Below, piece after piece: positions 34,788 to 44,540 of a stretch of 64,000 nucleotides of DNA. The position numbers and the translations under genes were made by a program. The DNA lies in the NCBI GenBank assembly GCA_016790165.1, contig JAEUPL010000001.1:186001-250000 (forward strand), given 5' to 3'. The stretch is from Burkholderiales bacterium (GTDB lineage: Bacteria > Pseudomonadota > Gammaproteobacteria > Burkholderiales > Casimicrobiaceae). The notes under the pieces are model-generated. The model made no database searches. It saw only the letters and a program-made list of their open reading frames with translations, and was not told where the DNA came from. Position 1 is the stretch's first letter. Each line of letters begins with the position of its first letter.

Positions 34788-35942
34788 CTAAGCCACATGG
34801 CGCAAGCCGTCAACGATCCGGATGCGGGCGGAGCGGATCGCCGGCAGCACCGCAGCCAGCAGCCCCACCACGACCACCGCCCCGAACTGCCACCAGAGCG
34901 TCGCCTCCGACAGACGGAACACGGGGAAGATGGAGCCAACGAACGACTTGAACGTCGCAATCACGGGGAACGAGAGCACCATCCCGAGCGCGCCCCCGAG
35001 CAGCGTGAGTGTGAGCGACTCGCCAAAAATCAATGCCACCACGAAACCCGGAGCAAAACCCAGCGCCTTCAGCGTTGCGTACTCAGCCACCCGCTCGCGC
35101 ACGGTCATTGCCATCGTGTTCGCCACCACCGCGAGAATGATGATGATCACGACAAAGCTCACCAAGCGGATTGCCGCGACGATCGTCTCGGTTTGCGCCA
35201 CGAAGCTGAGCTGAAAGGCTTTCTCGGTCTCGGTGAGTGTCTCTGCGAGCGAATTCTTGAACTCGGCATCAATCGCTGCGCTCAGCTCGGCCGCGCGGTC
35301 ACCCTCCCGGATGCCGACCACGAACACGCCCACGCGATCGGCGGCGCGAGGAAAACCCTGCTTCACGCGCTCATTCAGATAGTCCCAGTGAAAGTACATC
35401 TGGCGCGTGACGGTGCCGTCGTCCTTGCCGTCAAAGATGCCGCGCACGGTGAACTCCCAGGTGCCGGGATAAATGGTGCCTTGCAACGGAATCTTGTCAC
35501 CGATCTTCCAGCCATAGTTGTCGGCCAGCGTGCGGCCGATCAGGCAACCCGTCCGATCCTTGAGCATCGCATCCATCTGTTCCGGCGGCATCAGAAACTC
35601 CGGGTACAGATTGAAATGCGTGGGCAGTGTGACGGCGAACTGCGGAAAGAAATTCTTCGGGTCCTGATAGATGCCACCGAACCAGCTGCTCAGCGACACC
35701 TGCGTCACACCGTCGATGGCGCGCACCCGCTCGCGGTAGTACGTAGGCAGCGTGAAGGTGAGCGAGATCGCATTGCGCGTGATCAGGCGGTTGGCCGAGG
35801 CCATGTCGGAACCGGCGTACCAGGCGTCCACCACCGTGCGAAGAAGCCCGAAGGCGAGCACCGCGATGACCAGCCCGATGAGCGTGAGCAGGCTGCGCAG
35901 CCGGGCGCGAAAGATGTTCTTGACGATCAGTTTGGCGATCAT
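34788..35942 (-). CDS. FtsX-type ABC permease, first of two
   Basis: The 384-residue permease has the same topology: a first helix, then a large periplasmic loop with an unusual aromatic-rich stretch (SSWFGGIYQDPKNFFPQF), then three helices with EYATLKALGFAPGFVVALIFGES. It starts 11 bp after the stop of the ATPase gene and is followed 21 bp later by the second permease. This is a MacB/DevC-like system whose ATPase is a separate protein, with two distinct permeases in place of one duplicated subunit. Confidence 0.88.
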   Translation of the reverse strand: MIAKLIVKNIFRARLRSLLTLIGLVIAVLAFGLLRTVVDAWYAGSDMASANRLITRNAISLTFTLPTYYRERVRAIDGVTQVSLSSWFGGIYQDPKNFFPQFAVTLPTHFNLYPEFLMPPEQMDAMLKDRTGCLIGRTLADNYGWKIGDKIPLQGTIYPGTWEFTVRGIFDGKDDGTVTRQMYFHWDYLNERVKQGFPRAADRVGVFVVGIREGDRAAELSAAIDAEFKNSLAETLTETEKAFQLSFVAQTETIVAAIRLVSFVVIIIILAVVANTMAMTVRERVAEYATLKALGFAPGFVVALIFGESLTLTLLGGALGMVLSFPVIATFKSFVGSIFPVFRLSEATLWWQFGAVVVVGLLAAVLPAIRSARIRIVDGLRHVA

Positions 35943-35953
35943 GATCGGAAAGG

Positions 35954-36703
35954 CTATTCGCCGCTCACCACCTCGGTGCCGAGCAATTCGCCCTTTTCCA
36001 GATGCGTCACATGACGCGCGGCCCTGACTGCGCCGGGGTCGTGCGTGACCATGATGATGGTCTTGCCCATCTCGCGATTGAGCTGTTGCAGCAACGCCAG
36101 CACGTCAGCTGCGCTCTTTTTGTCGAGGTCACCCGTGGGCTCATCGGCGACGATGAGCGTTGGATCGGTGATGATGGCGCGTGCAATCGCCACACGCTGC
36201 TGCTGGCCCCCGGACAATTCGTTGGGATAGTGCTTCATCCGGTCGGCCAGGCCAACCAGCGAAAGTGCGAGTTCCACCCGTTCACGCCGGTCGCTGCGTG
36301 AGAGATCGGTCAGCATCAACGGCAGTTCGACGTTTTCGAAAGCCGTCAGTACCGGCATCAGGTTGTAGAACTGAAAGATGAACCCGATGTTGGCAGCGCG
36401 CCAGTCTGCCAGCTCGGCCTCACTGAGCTGCGCGATGTTGAGTCCACCCACCGTCAGCTCCCCGCCGCTCGGTTTGTCGATCCCGGCGATGAGGTTGAGC
36501 AACGTCGACTTGCCCGAGCCGGATGGCCCCATCAGCGCGAGGAAGTCGCCTTCGGGAATGTCGAGCGTGATGTCGGTCAGCACCGGCACGGCCTGGTCGC
36601 CGCGAACGTAGTGCTTGGAAAGATTGCGGATACGAACGATGGGCGGTGGCGACAGAGCGGCATCGCCCGCGACCGCCGCGTCGCTGCGCGGGGTGTCGCT
36701 CAT
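35954..36703 (-). CDS. LolD/MacB-type ABC ATPase
   Basis: The 249-residue ATPase has Walker [15 protein letters not shown], signature [14 protein letters not shown], Walker [13 protein letters not shown] and the switch His in [26 protein letters not shown] is typical of the LolD/MacB/DevA group. It energises the two FtsX permeases encoded immediately downstream. Its start overlaps the adaptor stop (ATGA type overlap, 4 bp), so it is translationally coupled to the adaptor. Confidence 0.93.
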   Translation of the reverse strand: MSDTPRSDAAVAGDAALSPPPIVRIRNLSKHYVRGDQAVPVLTDITLDIPEGDFLALMGPSGSGKSTLLNLIAGIDKPSGGELTVGGLNIAQLSEAELADWRAANIGFIFQFYNLMPVLTAFENVELPLMLTDLSRSDRRERVELALSLVGLADRMKHYPNELSGGQQQRVAIARAIITDPTLIVADEPTGDLDKKSAADVLALLQQLNREMGKTIIMVTHDPGAVRAARHVTHLEKGELLGTEVVSGE

Positions 36704-37977
36704 TTCTTGGCGGCCTGCACCACCGCAGCGCCGTCGCGCAATTTGTCGGACGGTTTGGATACCACGCGGTCACCGGTCTTGACACCCGTCACCTCCGAGC
36801 TATCGCCTAGATCACGTCCCTTGGTCACGGAGGTGAGTTTCGCCAGCTTGCCGTCGAACACAAACACACTCGCTTTGCCGTCGCGTTCCACAATCGCTTC
36901 CTTGCGCACGGCAGTCACCGGCTTGCGGTCGCCCTCGCCAGGCTTTTGCTTGAGAAATGCGACCTTGGCACTCATGTCGGGGAGCGCGCGCGGTTCGCGC
37001 TCGACGAATGCGACCTTCACCAGCACCGTGGCCTTGGCCCGATCCACGGTCGGCACGACGCGCGACACCTCACCGAGTAGACGCACGTCGGGGAGCGCAT
37101 CGAGGGTGATCTCGCACGGTCCACCCACGGCCACCTTGGCGATGCTGGCTTCGGCGACGTCAACCTCAACCTCCAGCGTGCTCATGTCCGCCATCGTCAC
37201 CACGGCGCCCTTGGAGTCGGCCGCGGAGGAAAACGGTGTGATGATGTCACCGACGTTCGCGTTCTTGGTGAGTACCACGCCATCGAACGGCGCGCGGATG
37301 AGTGTCTGCTCCACCGATACGGTCGCCGCGCGGGTCTGGGCGTCGGCCACACCGATCGCCGCGTTGAGGCTGGCGAGGCTGGCGCGCGCCCGGTCGAGGC
37401 GCGCTTTGGCGGTGTCGAGCTGGGCGCCCGATACGAAGTTTTTCCGGAACAGATCATCCGTGCGACGCCAGTTCGCTTCGGCATCCACCAGCTCCGCTTT
37501 GCCCTGCTCGAGATTGGCCCGGGCTGCATTCGCCCCCGCGCGGGCCTGGTCGCGGCTCGCGGCCACGTCGAGCGCTTCGAGGCGAGCCAGCACTTGCCCT
37601 GCCTTGACCACACTGCCTTCCTGCACGCCAAGAAACTCCAACCGACCGGTGGCTTTGGTCGATACCGCCGCCTTGCGCGCCGCGACCACGCGACCGGTGG
37701 CGTTGAGCAGGGTGTAGCTCTGGGTGGGGTAGGCGGTACTTGCCGTGCTTAACTCCACCTCGGTCGGCGCGTTGGCGCTCTTCACCGCCAGCAGCGCGGC
37801 CAGTGCGGCGACCGCGGCACCACCGATGCCCCACTTGATCCACTTGCGTCGCCGCCGCGCGGTGAGCGCGTCCTGTGCGGCGTTGGCGGTTGCATCGGCG
37901 CTCTTGCGCAGGGAAAGTCGCGACAGATCTGCTTGCGCCACGAGTGGGGGCCTTTCAGCAAAACGGAGTGGGGACAC
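36700..37977 (-). CDS. HlyD/MacA-type periplasmic adaptor
   Basis: The 425-residue protein has a cytoplasmic N-terminus with RRRRKWIKWG before a single membrane helix. A split biotinyl-lipoyl domain follows (TGRLEFLGVQEGSVVKAGQVLARLE and TLIRAPFDGVVLTKNANVGDIITP), with a coiled-coil hairpin between its halves (residues 130-225). A beta-barrel domain and a C-terminal membrane-proximal region complete it. It would link the permeases to an outer membrane channel, but no TolC-like gene is present here. The GTG start is uncertain; no strong ribosome site was found. Confidence 0.87.
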   Translation of the reverse strand: MSPLRFAERPPLVAQADLSRLSLRKSADATANAAQDALTARRRRKWIKWGIGGAAVAALAALLAVKSANAPTEVELSTASTAYPTQSYTLLNATGRVVAARKAAVSTKATGRLEFLGVQEGSVVKAGQVLARLEALDVAASRDQARAGANAARANLEQGKAELVDAEANWRRTDDLFRKNFVSGAQLDTAKARLDRARASLASLNAAIGVADAQTRAATVSVEQTLIRAPFDGVVLTKNANVGDIITPFSSAADSKGAVVTMADMSTLEVEVDVAEASIAKVAVGGPCEITLDALPDVRLLGEVSRVVPTVDRAKATVLVKVAFVEREPRALPDMSAKVAFLKQKPGEGDRKPVTAVRKEAIVERDGKASVFVFDGKLAKLTSVTKGRDLGDSSEVTGVKTGDRVVSKPSDKLRDGAAVVQAAKK

Positions 37978-38250
37978 GCACAGGGTTGCTGCGCAGCATC
38001 ATTGGCGTTGTTTTAGCAGGGTGGCGCCGCAGCTTGGGGCGCTGGGTAACAGCACCCGCAGCGCAGCGAGCACCGGCGCCGTCGATATAGCTTTTTTGGA
38101 TTCCCGGCATCCAGATGGCGGTTTGGTGACAAATATCAACTGTGTCGACTTCCACGTTTTCACCCCTCAATGCGCCGTCCGCTAGTCGTTCAATGCCAAA
38201 AGCTGTATTGGGTTGGACGAAGCAAGCCGCCTCGCCGTCGCCGCTATGAT

Positions 38251-39521
38251 GTGCGGTCACGCCGCCTGTCCGCCGTTGTTGGCGAGCACCGTTCCGTTTT
38301 GCCAGTCGCTCCACCTCTCGCCGCTGCTTCCCCGCTCCCGCCGCAACGCGAATCGCGCCTGCTGTGGGTGCTGGCGCTCATGAATTTCACCAACATTCTG
38401 GACTTCATGATCATGATGCCGCTGGCGACGCACCTGATGCGTGAGTTCGCCATCGACACCGCACAGTTCGGGGTGCTGGTTTCGGCCTATGCGTTCGCGG
38501 CAGCCGCGTCGTCGTTGCTGATGGCCACGCTGGCGGATCGCTTTGACCGCAAGCACGCGCTGCTCGTGGTGTACGTCGGCTTGATCGTCGGCACGCTGGG
38601 CTGCGCGCTGGCGCCGAGCTACGCCGCACTGCTGGTGGCGCGAACCGTGGCCGGGCTGTTTGGTGGCGTGCAGGGCTCGATTGCTTTTTCGATCGTCGGC
38701 GATCTGGTGCCGGATCAACGCCGTGGTCGTGCCATGGGTATCGTGATGTTGTCGTTCTCGCTTGCCGCCGTGCTGGGCGTGCCGCTCTCGATTTACGCCG
38801 CCAGTCAGGGCGGCTGGCACGTGCCGTTCTTCGCCCTGGCGGCCACCTGCACGTTGCTGCTGGCCGTTGCGTGGCGCATGATTCCGCCTGTGCGTGGGCA
38901 CTTGCGTCGCGGCCCACCGAGCGGCTTCTGGCAGGGGTACGCCGAGCTGTTCCGGGTGCCCAATCACTGGTGGGGCTTTGCCACGTCGGCGCTGCTCACG
39001 TTGTCGGGTATGCTGGTGATTCCTTATGTGGCCGCGTCACGCGTGCACAGCGAGGGTATGAGCGAATCCGAACTGTCGTGGTTTTACCTGGTCGGTGGCG
39101 CGGTCACATTGTTTACGCGCCCATTGTTTGGCCGCATGTCGGATCGCTACCCGCGTGCCGTCGTCTATTACTGGCTGATGCTGGCGTCGATCCTGCCGAT
39201 GGTGCTGATCACTCATCGAACGGGTGCGTCATTCGGCTGGCAGCTCGTGATCTCGGCGCTGTTCTTCATTTTTGTCAGCGGCCGCTTCGTGCCGGCGACC
39301 GCGCTGTTGACGTCCGCCACCGTGCCGCAAATGCGCGGCCGGATGATGGCGTTCGGCGGCGCCGTGCAAAACCTGTTTACGGGGATCGCTGCGGCGGTGG
39401 GAGGCGCAATGCTGCAGAAGACCGATACCAGTCAACTGGTCGGCTACGAGGCAGTGGGCTACCTCGCTTGTCTCTGCGGTATGGCCTCATTGTGGACGGC
39501 GTTCAAGGTGCGCGCGGTGTC

Positions 39522-39525
<4 letters not shown>
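38251..39525 (+). CDS. MFS transporter (DHA1-like)
   Basis: The protein has 12 hydrophobic segments. MFS motif A is LMATLADRFDRKHALLVV, and ARTVAGLFGGVQGSIAFSIVGDLVPDQRRGRAMG is the conserved loop region of drug/proton antiporters. The start is uncertain: no ATG precedes helix 1. GTG 38251 is adjacent to TATGAT (38245-38250), which could be a -10 box; in that case TTG 38299 would be the real start. The 3' end overlaps ccmA by 4 bp, so the transporter leads the ccm operon. A role in haem or cytochrome biogenesis is only suggested by position. Confidence 0.82.
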
Positions 39526-40141
<616 letters not shown>

Positions 40142-40145
<4 letters not shown>

Positions 40146-40816
40146 GCCTGTTCGCCGCAGCCGGCGCCGTGTTTCGCCGCGAGATCAGGCTGTTCGCGCG
40201 GCGCAAGAGCGATTGGGCGAATCCGTTGATGTTCTTTCTCATCGTCTGCTCGCTGTTCCCGTTTGCCGTGGGCAGCGAGGCCGAGCGACTGCGCACCATC
40301 GGCATTGGCGTGATCTTTGTTGGAGCGTTGCTTGCGGCCATGCTTGCGCTGCCGCGACTGTTTGACGAGGACGCGCGTGATGGCAGTCTCGAGCTCCTGC
40401 TCACCTCGCCAGAGCCGCTGGCGGGGCTGATTCTGGCGCGCGTCGCAGCGCTCGCGTTGGCGCTCGCGTCGGCGCTGGCCTGCGTGGCGCCGCTATTTGC
40501 GTTGTTCTATGCACTTCCGGCAGAGGTGGCGCTCACGCTCGCCTGGGCGGTGCTGGTGGCGGTGCCGACGCTCCTCCTGATTGGTGCGATTGCGGCGGCG
40601 CTGCTGGTTTCGGCGCGCGGCGGCGCCATTCTGACGGCCGTGCTGGTACTACCGCTCGCGATCCCCACGCTGGTGTTTGGGGCGGGCGCAGCGCAGCGCG
40701 TGTTGTATGGCGAATCGCCGCTGGCGGAACTCGCGTTGCAGGCGGCATTTCTGCTGCTTGCTCTAGCATTGTGCCCGCTGGCGGCCAGTGCCGCATTGAA
40801 GATCAGCACCGAATAA
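40142..40816 (+). CDS. ccmB: Haem exporter permease CcmB
   Basis: The 224-residue protein has six hydrophobic helices. The N-terminal FRREIRLFARRKSDWANPLMFF and the LFDEDARDGSLELLLTSPEPL loop are typical of CcmB. It is the membrane partner of CcmA and interacts with CcmC. The start overlaps the ccmA stop (TTATGAG arrangement), as usual for ccmAB. Confidence 0.93.
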
Positions 40817-40825
40817 AGACACGTC

Positions 40826-41617
40826 GTGGCTCGCACCGAACAACAATCCACCGAACGATACGGCGGGCGCTGGTTCTGGCGCTATGCGTCACCAGCGGCC
40901 TTCTTTCCGCTTGCCGGGCGCATTGAGCGGCTGTGCTGGGCTGTCGCGGCCGTGCTCGGCGTGCTCGGGTTATATCTGGGCCTGTTCCGTGCGCCGGTGG
41001 ATGCGCAGCAGGGCGAGGTGTATCGGGTCATCTTTATCCACGTGCCTGCTGCGTGGATGGCCATGATCATCTATCTCGCCATGGCCTTCTGGTCGCTGCT
41101 CGGTCTCTGGCTCGGCACGCGACTGTCGTTCATGATGAGCCGTGCGTTGGCACCGACCGGTGCGCTGATGACATTGATTGCGCTGTGGACGGGTGCCTTC
41201 TGGGGCCGACCGACCTGGGGCACCTACTGGGTGTGGGACGCCAAACTCACGTCATTCCTGATCCTGTTTTTTCTCTACGTTGGCTACATCGCATTGGCTG
41301 AAGCGTTCGATGACGTCAGGAAGGGCGATCGCGCCAGCGCCCTGATCGCGCTGGTCGGGGCGATCAACGTGCCGATCATCTATTTCGCTGCGGTGTGGTG
41401 GAACTCATTGCATCAGGGACCGTCTGTTGTGAAGCAGGGTGGGCCGTCCATCGCGCCGATCATGCTCTGGGCGATGCTCACCATGACCTTCGCGTTCTGG
41501 GCCTGGTGCATCGCCGCCGCGATGCACCGTGTGCGTAGCGTGATCATTGAACGTGAACGCAACGCTGTGTGGATGAAGCCGGTGGTGCGCGGTCAGGCAG
41601 AGAGAGAAAGAACGTGA
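40826..41617 (+). CDS. ccmC: Haem-handling protein CcmC
   Basis: The 263-residue membrane protein has six helices and the tryptophan-rich periplasmic WWD motif WGTYWVWDAKLTSFLILFF. The two haem-ligand histidines are in FIHVPAAW and SLHQGPSV. It loads haem onto CcmE. A GTG start is used, 9 bp after ccmB, without a strong ribosome site. The stop overlaps ccmD by 4 bp. Confidence 0.93.
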   Translation: MARTEQQSTERYGGRWFWRYASPAAFFPLAGRIERLCWAVAAVLGVLGLYLGLFRAPVDAQQGEVYRVIFIHVPAAWMAMIIYLAMAFWSLLGLWLGTRLSFMMSRALAPTGALMTLIALWTGAFWGRPTWGTYWVWDAKLTSFLILFFLYVGYIALAEAFDDVRKGDRASALIALVGAINVPIIYFAAVWWNSLHQGPSVVKQGGPSIAPIMLWAMLTMTFAFWAWCIAAAMHRVRSVIIERERNAVWMKPVVRGQAERERT

Positions 41618-41790
41618 TCTGGGACTCCTGGACAGCATTTTTTGACATGGGCGGCCGCGGGTACTACGTCTGGATGAGCTTCGGTTTCACCGCGCTCGTG
41701 CTTGCCGCCGAAGGGCTGCTGCTGCGCCAGCGCCGGGCCGGTGCCGAGGCCGCAAACGACCGTGCGGAGGAGCAGGGCGATGACCGTTAA
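41614..41790 (+). CDS. ccmD: Haem exporter accessory protein CcmD
   Basis: The 58-residue protein has one membrane helix ([20 protein letters not shown]) and a charged C-terminal tail. [18 protein letters not shown] is typical of CcmD. It helps release holo-CcmE from CcmABC. The GTG start at 41614 overlaps the ccmC stop, and the end overlaps the ccmE start, so coupling is tight. Confidence 0.87.
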   Translation: MIWDSWTAFFDMGGRGYYVWMSFGFTALVLAAEGLLLRQRRAGAEAANDRAEEQGDDR

Positions 41791-42232
41791 GCAGAAGCGT
41801 CTGGCGCTGATTCTCGGTGCCCTGGCGGTGATTGCGGCTGCCGTGGCGTTGGTACTGACCGCGTTCAAACAGAATCTGGTGTTTTTCTTTACGCCGTCGC
41901 AAATTGCAGCCAAAGAGGCGCCGGTGGGCCGGACGTTTCGCCTTGGTGGCATGGTCGAAACGGGCAGTATCAAGCGCGACGGTGTGAACGTGAGTTTTCG
42001 CGTGACCGACACAGCGCAGGTGGTGGCCGTGACGTACAGCGGGATCCTGCCCGATTTGTTCCGCGAGGGAAAGGGCGTGGTCGCGCAGGGCGCCCTCGGC
42101 GAGGACGGCGTATTCCGTGCCAAAGAAGTGCTCGCCAAGCATGACGAAAACTATATGCCACCCGAGGCCGCGAGCGCCATGGAAAAGGCGCAGAAGGCGC
42201 GCGACATGGCGGCCAAGACGCTCAAGCAATAA
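41780..42232 (+). CDS. ccmE: Periplasmic haem chaperone CcmE
   Basis: The 150-residue protein has an N-terminal signal anchor ([19 protein letters not shown]), an OB-fold ([21 protein letters not shown]) and the haem-binding segment [11 protein letters not shown], where His forms the covalent haem bond and Tyr is the axial ligand. It shuttles haem to CcmF/H. The gene overlaps ccmD. The usual ccmF does not follow; the next 126 bp are noncoding and then ccmG starts. Confidence 0.93.
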   Translation: MTVKQKRLALILGALAVIAAAVALVLTAFKQNLVFFFTPSQIAAKEAPVGRTFRLGGMVETGSIKRDGVNVSFRVTDTAQVVAVTYSGILPDLFREGKGVVAQGALGEDGVFRAKEVLAKHDENYMPPEAASAMEKAQKARDMAAKTLKQ

Positions 42233-42358
42233 TTTTCCGACTCTCCCTTGCCAGGAGCGGGGCGGGGTAGAAGGTGATGACTGGCCGTGGCGTCCGTTCA
42301 CCGCATCCGCCCTCCACGAACCGCCTCCCACCGGGCGAGGGCGCCAGGACCACCCACG
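42233..42358. other. Noncoding gap where ccmF would be expected
   Basis: These 126 bp between ccmE and ccmG contain GC-rich inverted-repeat-like fragments (CTCCCTTGCCAGGAGCGGGG and CTCCCACCGGGCGAGGGCG) reminiscent of extragenic palindromic repeats common in GC-rich proteobacteria. No ccmF remnant is readable. Confidence 0.5.
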
Positions 42359-42871
42359 ATGAACAAACGACTCCTTATCCCTATCGCATTTTTTGGCCTC
42401 GCTGCGGTACTGTACTTTGGTCTCTTCCGCGATCCGCGCGAGGTCCCGTCGCCGCTGATCGGAAAACCGGCGCCAGCATTCACGTTGAGCCTGCTCGACA
42501 AGCCAGACGGTCGGTTTTCGCCAGCCGACATGAAGGGCAAGGTCTGGCTGCTCAACGTGTGGGCGAGCTGGTGCCCGAACTGCAAGGACGAGCACCCCTA
42601 CCTGCTCGACATGAAAGCAAAGGGGGTGGTGCCGATCATCGGCCTGAACTACAAGGACAAGCGCGACCTTGGCCTTGACGTGTTACGCAAGACCGGTGAT
42701 CCGTACACCGTCAACGCCTTCGACCCGGAAGGCAAAGCCGCGCTCGATTGGGGGGTGTATGGCGCTCCGGAAACGTTTCTGATTGATCGCGAAGGCATCA
42801 TTCGCGCCAAACACATCGGGCCGGTGACGCCTGAAATCGTGGAGCGAAAGTTCGCACCGTACTTCCGCTGA
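42359..42871 (+). CDS. ccmG: Thiol:disulfide interchange protein CcmG/DsbE
   Basis: The 170-residue protein has an N-terminal membrane anchor and a thioredoxin fold with the CxxC motif WCPNC at about residue 76, the conserved upstream VWAS, and the cis-Pro region GAPETFLIDREG. It reduces apocytochrome c or CcmH disulfides. The ATG at 42359 is chosen because it starts the anchor; AGGA lies 10 nt upstream. It is the last ccm gene, and ccmH/ccmI do not follow. Confidence 0.92.
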   Translation: MNKRLLIPIAFFGLAAVLYFGLFRDPREVPSPLIGKPAPAFTLSLLDKPDGRFSPADMKGKVWLLNVWASWCPNCKDEHPYLLDMKAKGVVPIIGLNYKDKRDLGLDVLRKTGDPYTVNAFDPEGKAALDWGVYGAPETFLIDREGIIRAKHIGPVTPEIVERKFAPYFR

Positions 42872-42913
42872 TGAACCTCGACGCCTTCAGCTCCTCGCGC
42901 TCGCCGAAGTGAA

Positions 42914-42969
42914 GCCCGCCGCAGGACAGTGAGGCGGGCGGGGCACGGGATCGGTCGCAACTGATCCCG
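42914..42969. repeat. Two hairpins after ccmG
   Basis: GCCCGCC and GGCGGGC (42914-42939), and CGGGATC and GATCCCG (42946-42969), form two adjacent stems in the gap between the convergent ccmG and livF genes. They lack clear T-runs and could be Rho-assisted ends. Confidence 0.45.
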
Positions 42970-43029
42970 CCCGCGCCCCGGGCACGACGGTGTAAATCAC
43001 GGAAGGCGAACCGCCCGCCGCTATCGCCG

Positions 43030-43743
43030 TTAGCCGCCCAAGTAAGCTGCCTTTACGCGCGGGTCGGCGAGCAGCGTTTTCGCGTCCCCCGCCAGCGTAA
43101 TTTCGCCCGATTCGAGCACGTATCCCCGATGCGCGTTTTCCAGTGCAAGCTGGGCGTTTTGCTCAATCAGCAGAATCGTTGTGCCACGCTTGGCGATCAG
43201 ATTGATGATCTCGAAAATCTTCTCGACCATTAGCGGTGCAAGGCCCATCGATGGTTCGTCAAGCATCAGCAGCTTCGGCTGTGCGAGCATCGCGCGACCG
43301 ATGGCGAGCATCTGCTGTTCGCCGCCCGAGAGCGTGCCCGCGAGCTGTGCCGTGCGCTCCTTGAGGCGCGGGATCATGGTGTAGATCTCGTCGACTTCGC
43401 GCAGGATTTGTGCCTTGTCATTGCGGGCGTAGGCACCCATCAGCAGGTTCTCATGCACGTTGAGGCGCGCGAACACGCCGCGACCTTCCGGGCAGAGCGC
43501 GATGCCGAGCCCAACCAGCGCGTGCGAGGGAATGCCAGTGATGTCCTGTCCCTTGTACGTGACGGTGCCGCCGACCGGTTTGATCAGGCCGGAGAGCGCG
43601 CGCAGCGTGCTGGACTTGCCCGCCCCGTTGGCGCCAATCAGCGTGACCAACTCGCCTTCGTCGACATGAAAATCGATCTTCTTGATCGCCTTGATGCCGC
43701 CGTAGGCGACTTCCAGCTGTTTAACGTCAAGCAGCGCGCTCAT
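43030..43743 (-). CDS. livF: Branched-chain amino acid ABC ATPase LivF
   Basis: The 237-residue ATPase has Walker A GANGAGKSSTLRAL, LSGGEQQMLAIGRA and LLMLDEPSMGLAP, plus the LivF-type LCPEGRGVFARLNVHENL. It powers branched-chain amino acid uptake with LivG, LivH and LivM. The ATG overlaps the livG stop and has GGAGAGAAAG. It is the last gene of livHMGF, which is transcribed from 46516 downward. Confidence 0.95.
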   Translation of the reverse strand: MSALLDVKQLEVAYGGIKAIKKIDFHVDEGELVTLIGANGAGKSSTLRALSGLIKPVGGTVTYKGQDITGIPSHALVGLGIALCPEGRGVFARLNVHENLLMGAYARNDKAQILREVDEIYTMIPRLKERTAQLAGTLSGGEQQMLAIGRAMLAQPKLLMLDEPSMGLAPLMVEKIFEIINLIAKRGTTILLIEQNAQLALENAHRGYVLESGEITLAGDAKTLLADPRVKAAYLGG

Positions 43744-44540
43744 GCTTTCTCTCCCGTTGCCGCGGGCTCGCCGTGCGCGCCGCCGAGGTAGGCCTTGATC
43801 ACCGCGGCGTCCTTTTGAATGTGGGCCGGCGTGCCATCGGCAATCTTGCGACCGTAGTCGAGCACCGCGATGTGCTGGCATACGTTCATCACGAGACGCA
43901 TGTCGTGCTCGATCAGCATCACGGTGATGCCGTCGCCGGCAATCCGCTCGATCAGTTGCCGCAGTGCAATGGTCTCGGTAGCGTTCATGCCCGCTGCCGG
44001 TTCATCCAGCGCGATCATCTTCGGGTCCGTCGCCAGCGCGCGCGCGATTTCGAGTCGCCGCTGTTCGCCGTAGGCCAGCGTGCGGCTTTTGTCGCCCGCA
44101 CGTTTGGCGAGCCCCACATACTCCAGCAGTTCGTGCGAACGCGCGGCAATCGCGGCTTCTTCGCGGTGCACCGACGGCGGCCGGAATATCGCGCCAAACG
44201 CGCCGGCTTTGGTGCGCACGTGGCGGCCGACCATCACGTTTTCGAGCACCGACATTTCGCCAAACAGGCGGATGTTCTGGAAGGTGCGCGCGATCCCCAC
44301 CTGCGCCACTTCGTGCGGTGCCTTCACGTTGAGCGGTTTGTCGTCGAACGTGAACTTGCCCTGATCAACCTGATAGAGACCGGTCAGCGTGTTGAAAAAC
44401 GTGGTCTTGCCGGCGCCGTTGGGGCCAATCAATCCGAAAATGGCGCCGCGTGCAATCGACATCGACACGTTGTCGAGCGCAGTCACGCCACCGAATTTCT
44501 TGGTGACCCCTTCTGCAGTAAACAGCATGCTGGCCATCAT
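43740..44540 (-). CDS. livG: Branched-chain amino acid ABC ATPase LivG
   Basis: The 266-residue ATPase has Walker A GPNGAGKTTFFNTL, the LivG-specific ARTFQNIRLFGEMSVLENVMVG, signature LAYGEQRRLEIARAL and DEPAAGMN. It forms the ATPase heterodimer with LivF. The first of two adjacent ATGs (44540) overlaps the livM stop (ATGA), with GGAGAAG upstream. Confidence 0.95.
   Translation of the reverse strand: MMASMLFTAEGVTKKFGGVTALDNVSMSIARGAIFGLIGPNGAGKTTFFNTLTGLYQVDQGKFTFDDKPLNVKAPHEVAQVGIARTFQNIRLFGEMSVLENVMVGRHVRTKAGAFGAIFRPPSVHREEAAIAARSHELLEYVGLAKRAGDKSRTLAYGEQRRLEIARALATDPKMIALDEPAAGMNATETIALRQLIERIAGDGITVMLIEHDMRLVMNVCQHIAVLDYGRKIADGTPAHIQKDAAVIKAYLGGAHGEPAATGEKA

Noticed and set aside
33555-36014. 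Long plus-strand ORF (819 codons) opposite the two permeases and part of the ATPase gene
   Set aside because: The translation is extremely His/Arg/Gln-rich with no domain. The minus-strand genes are complete and form a sensible operon.
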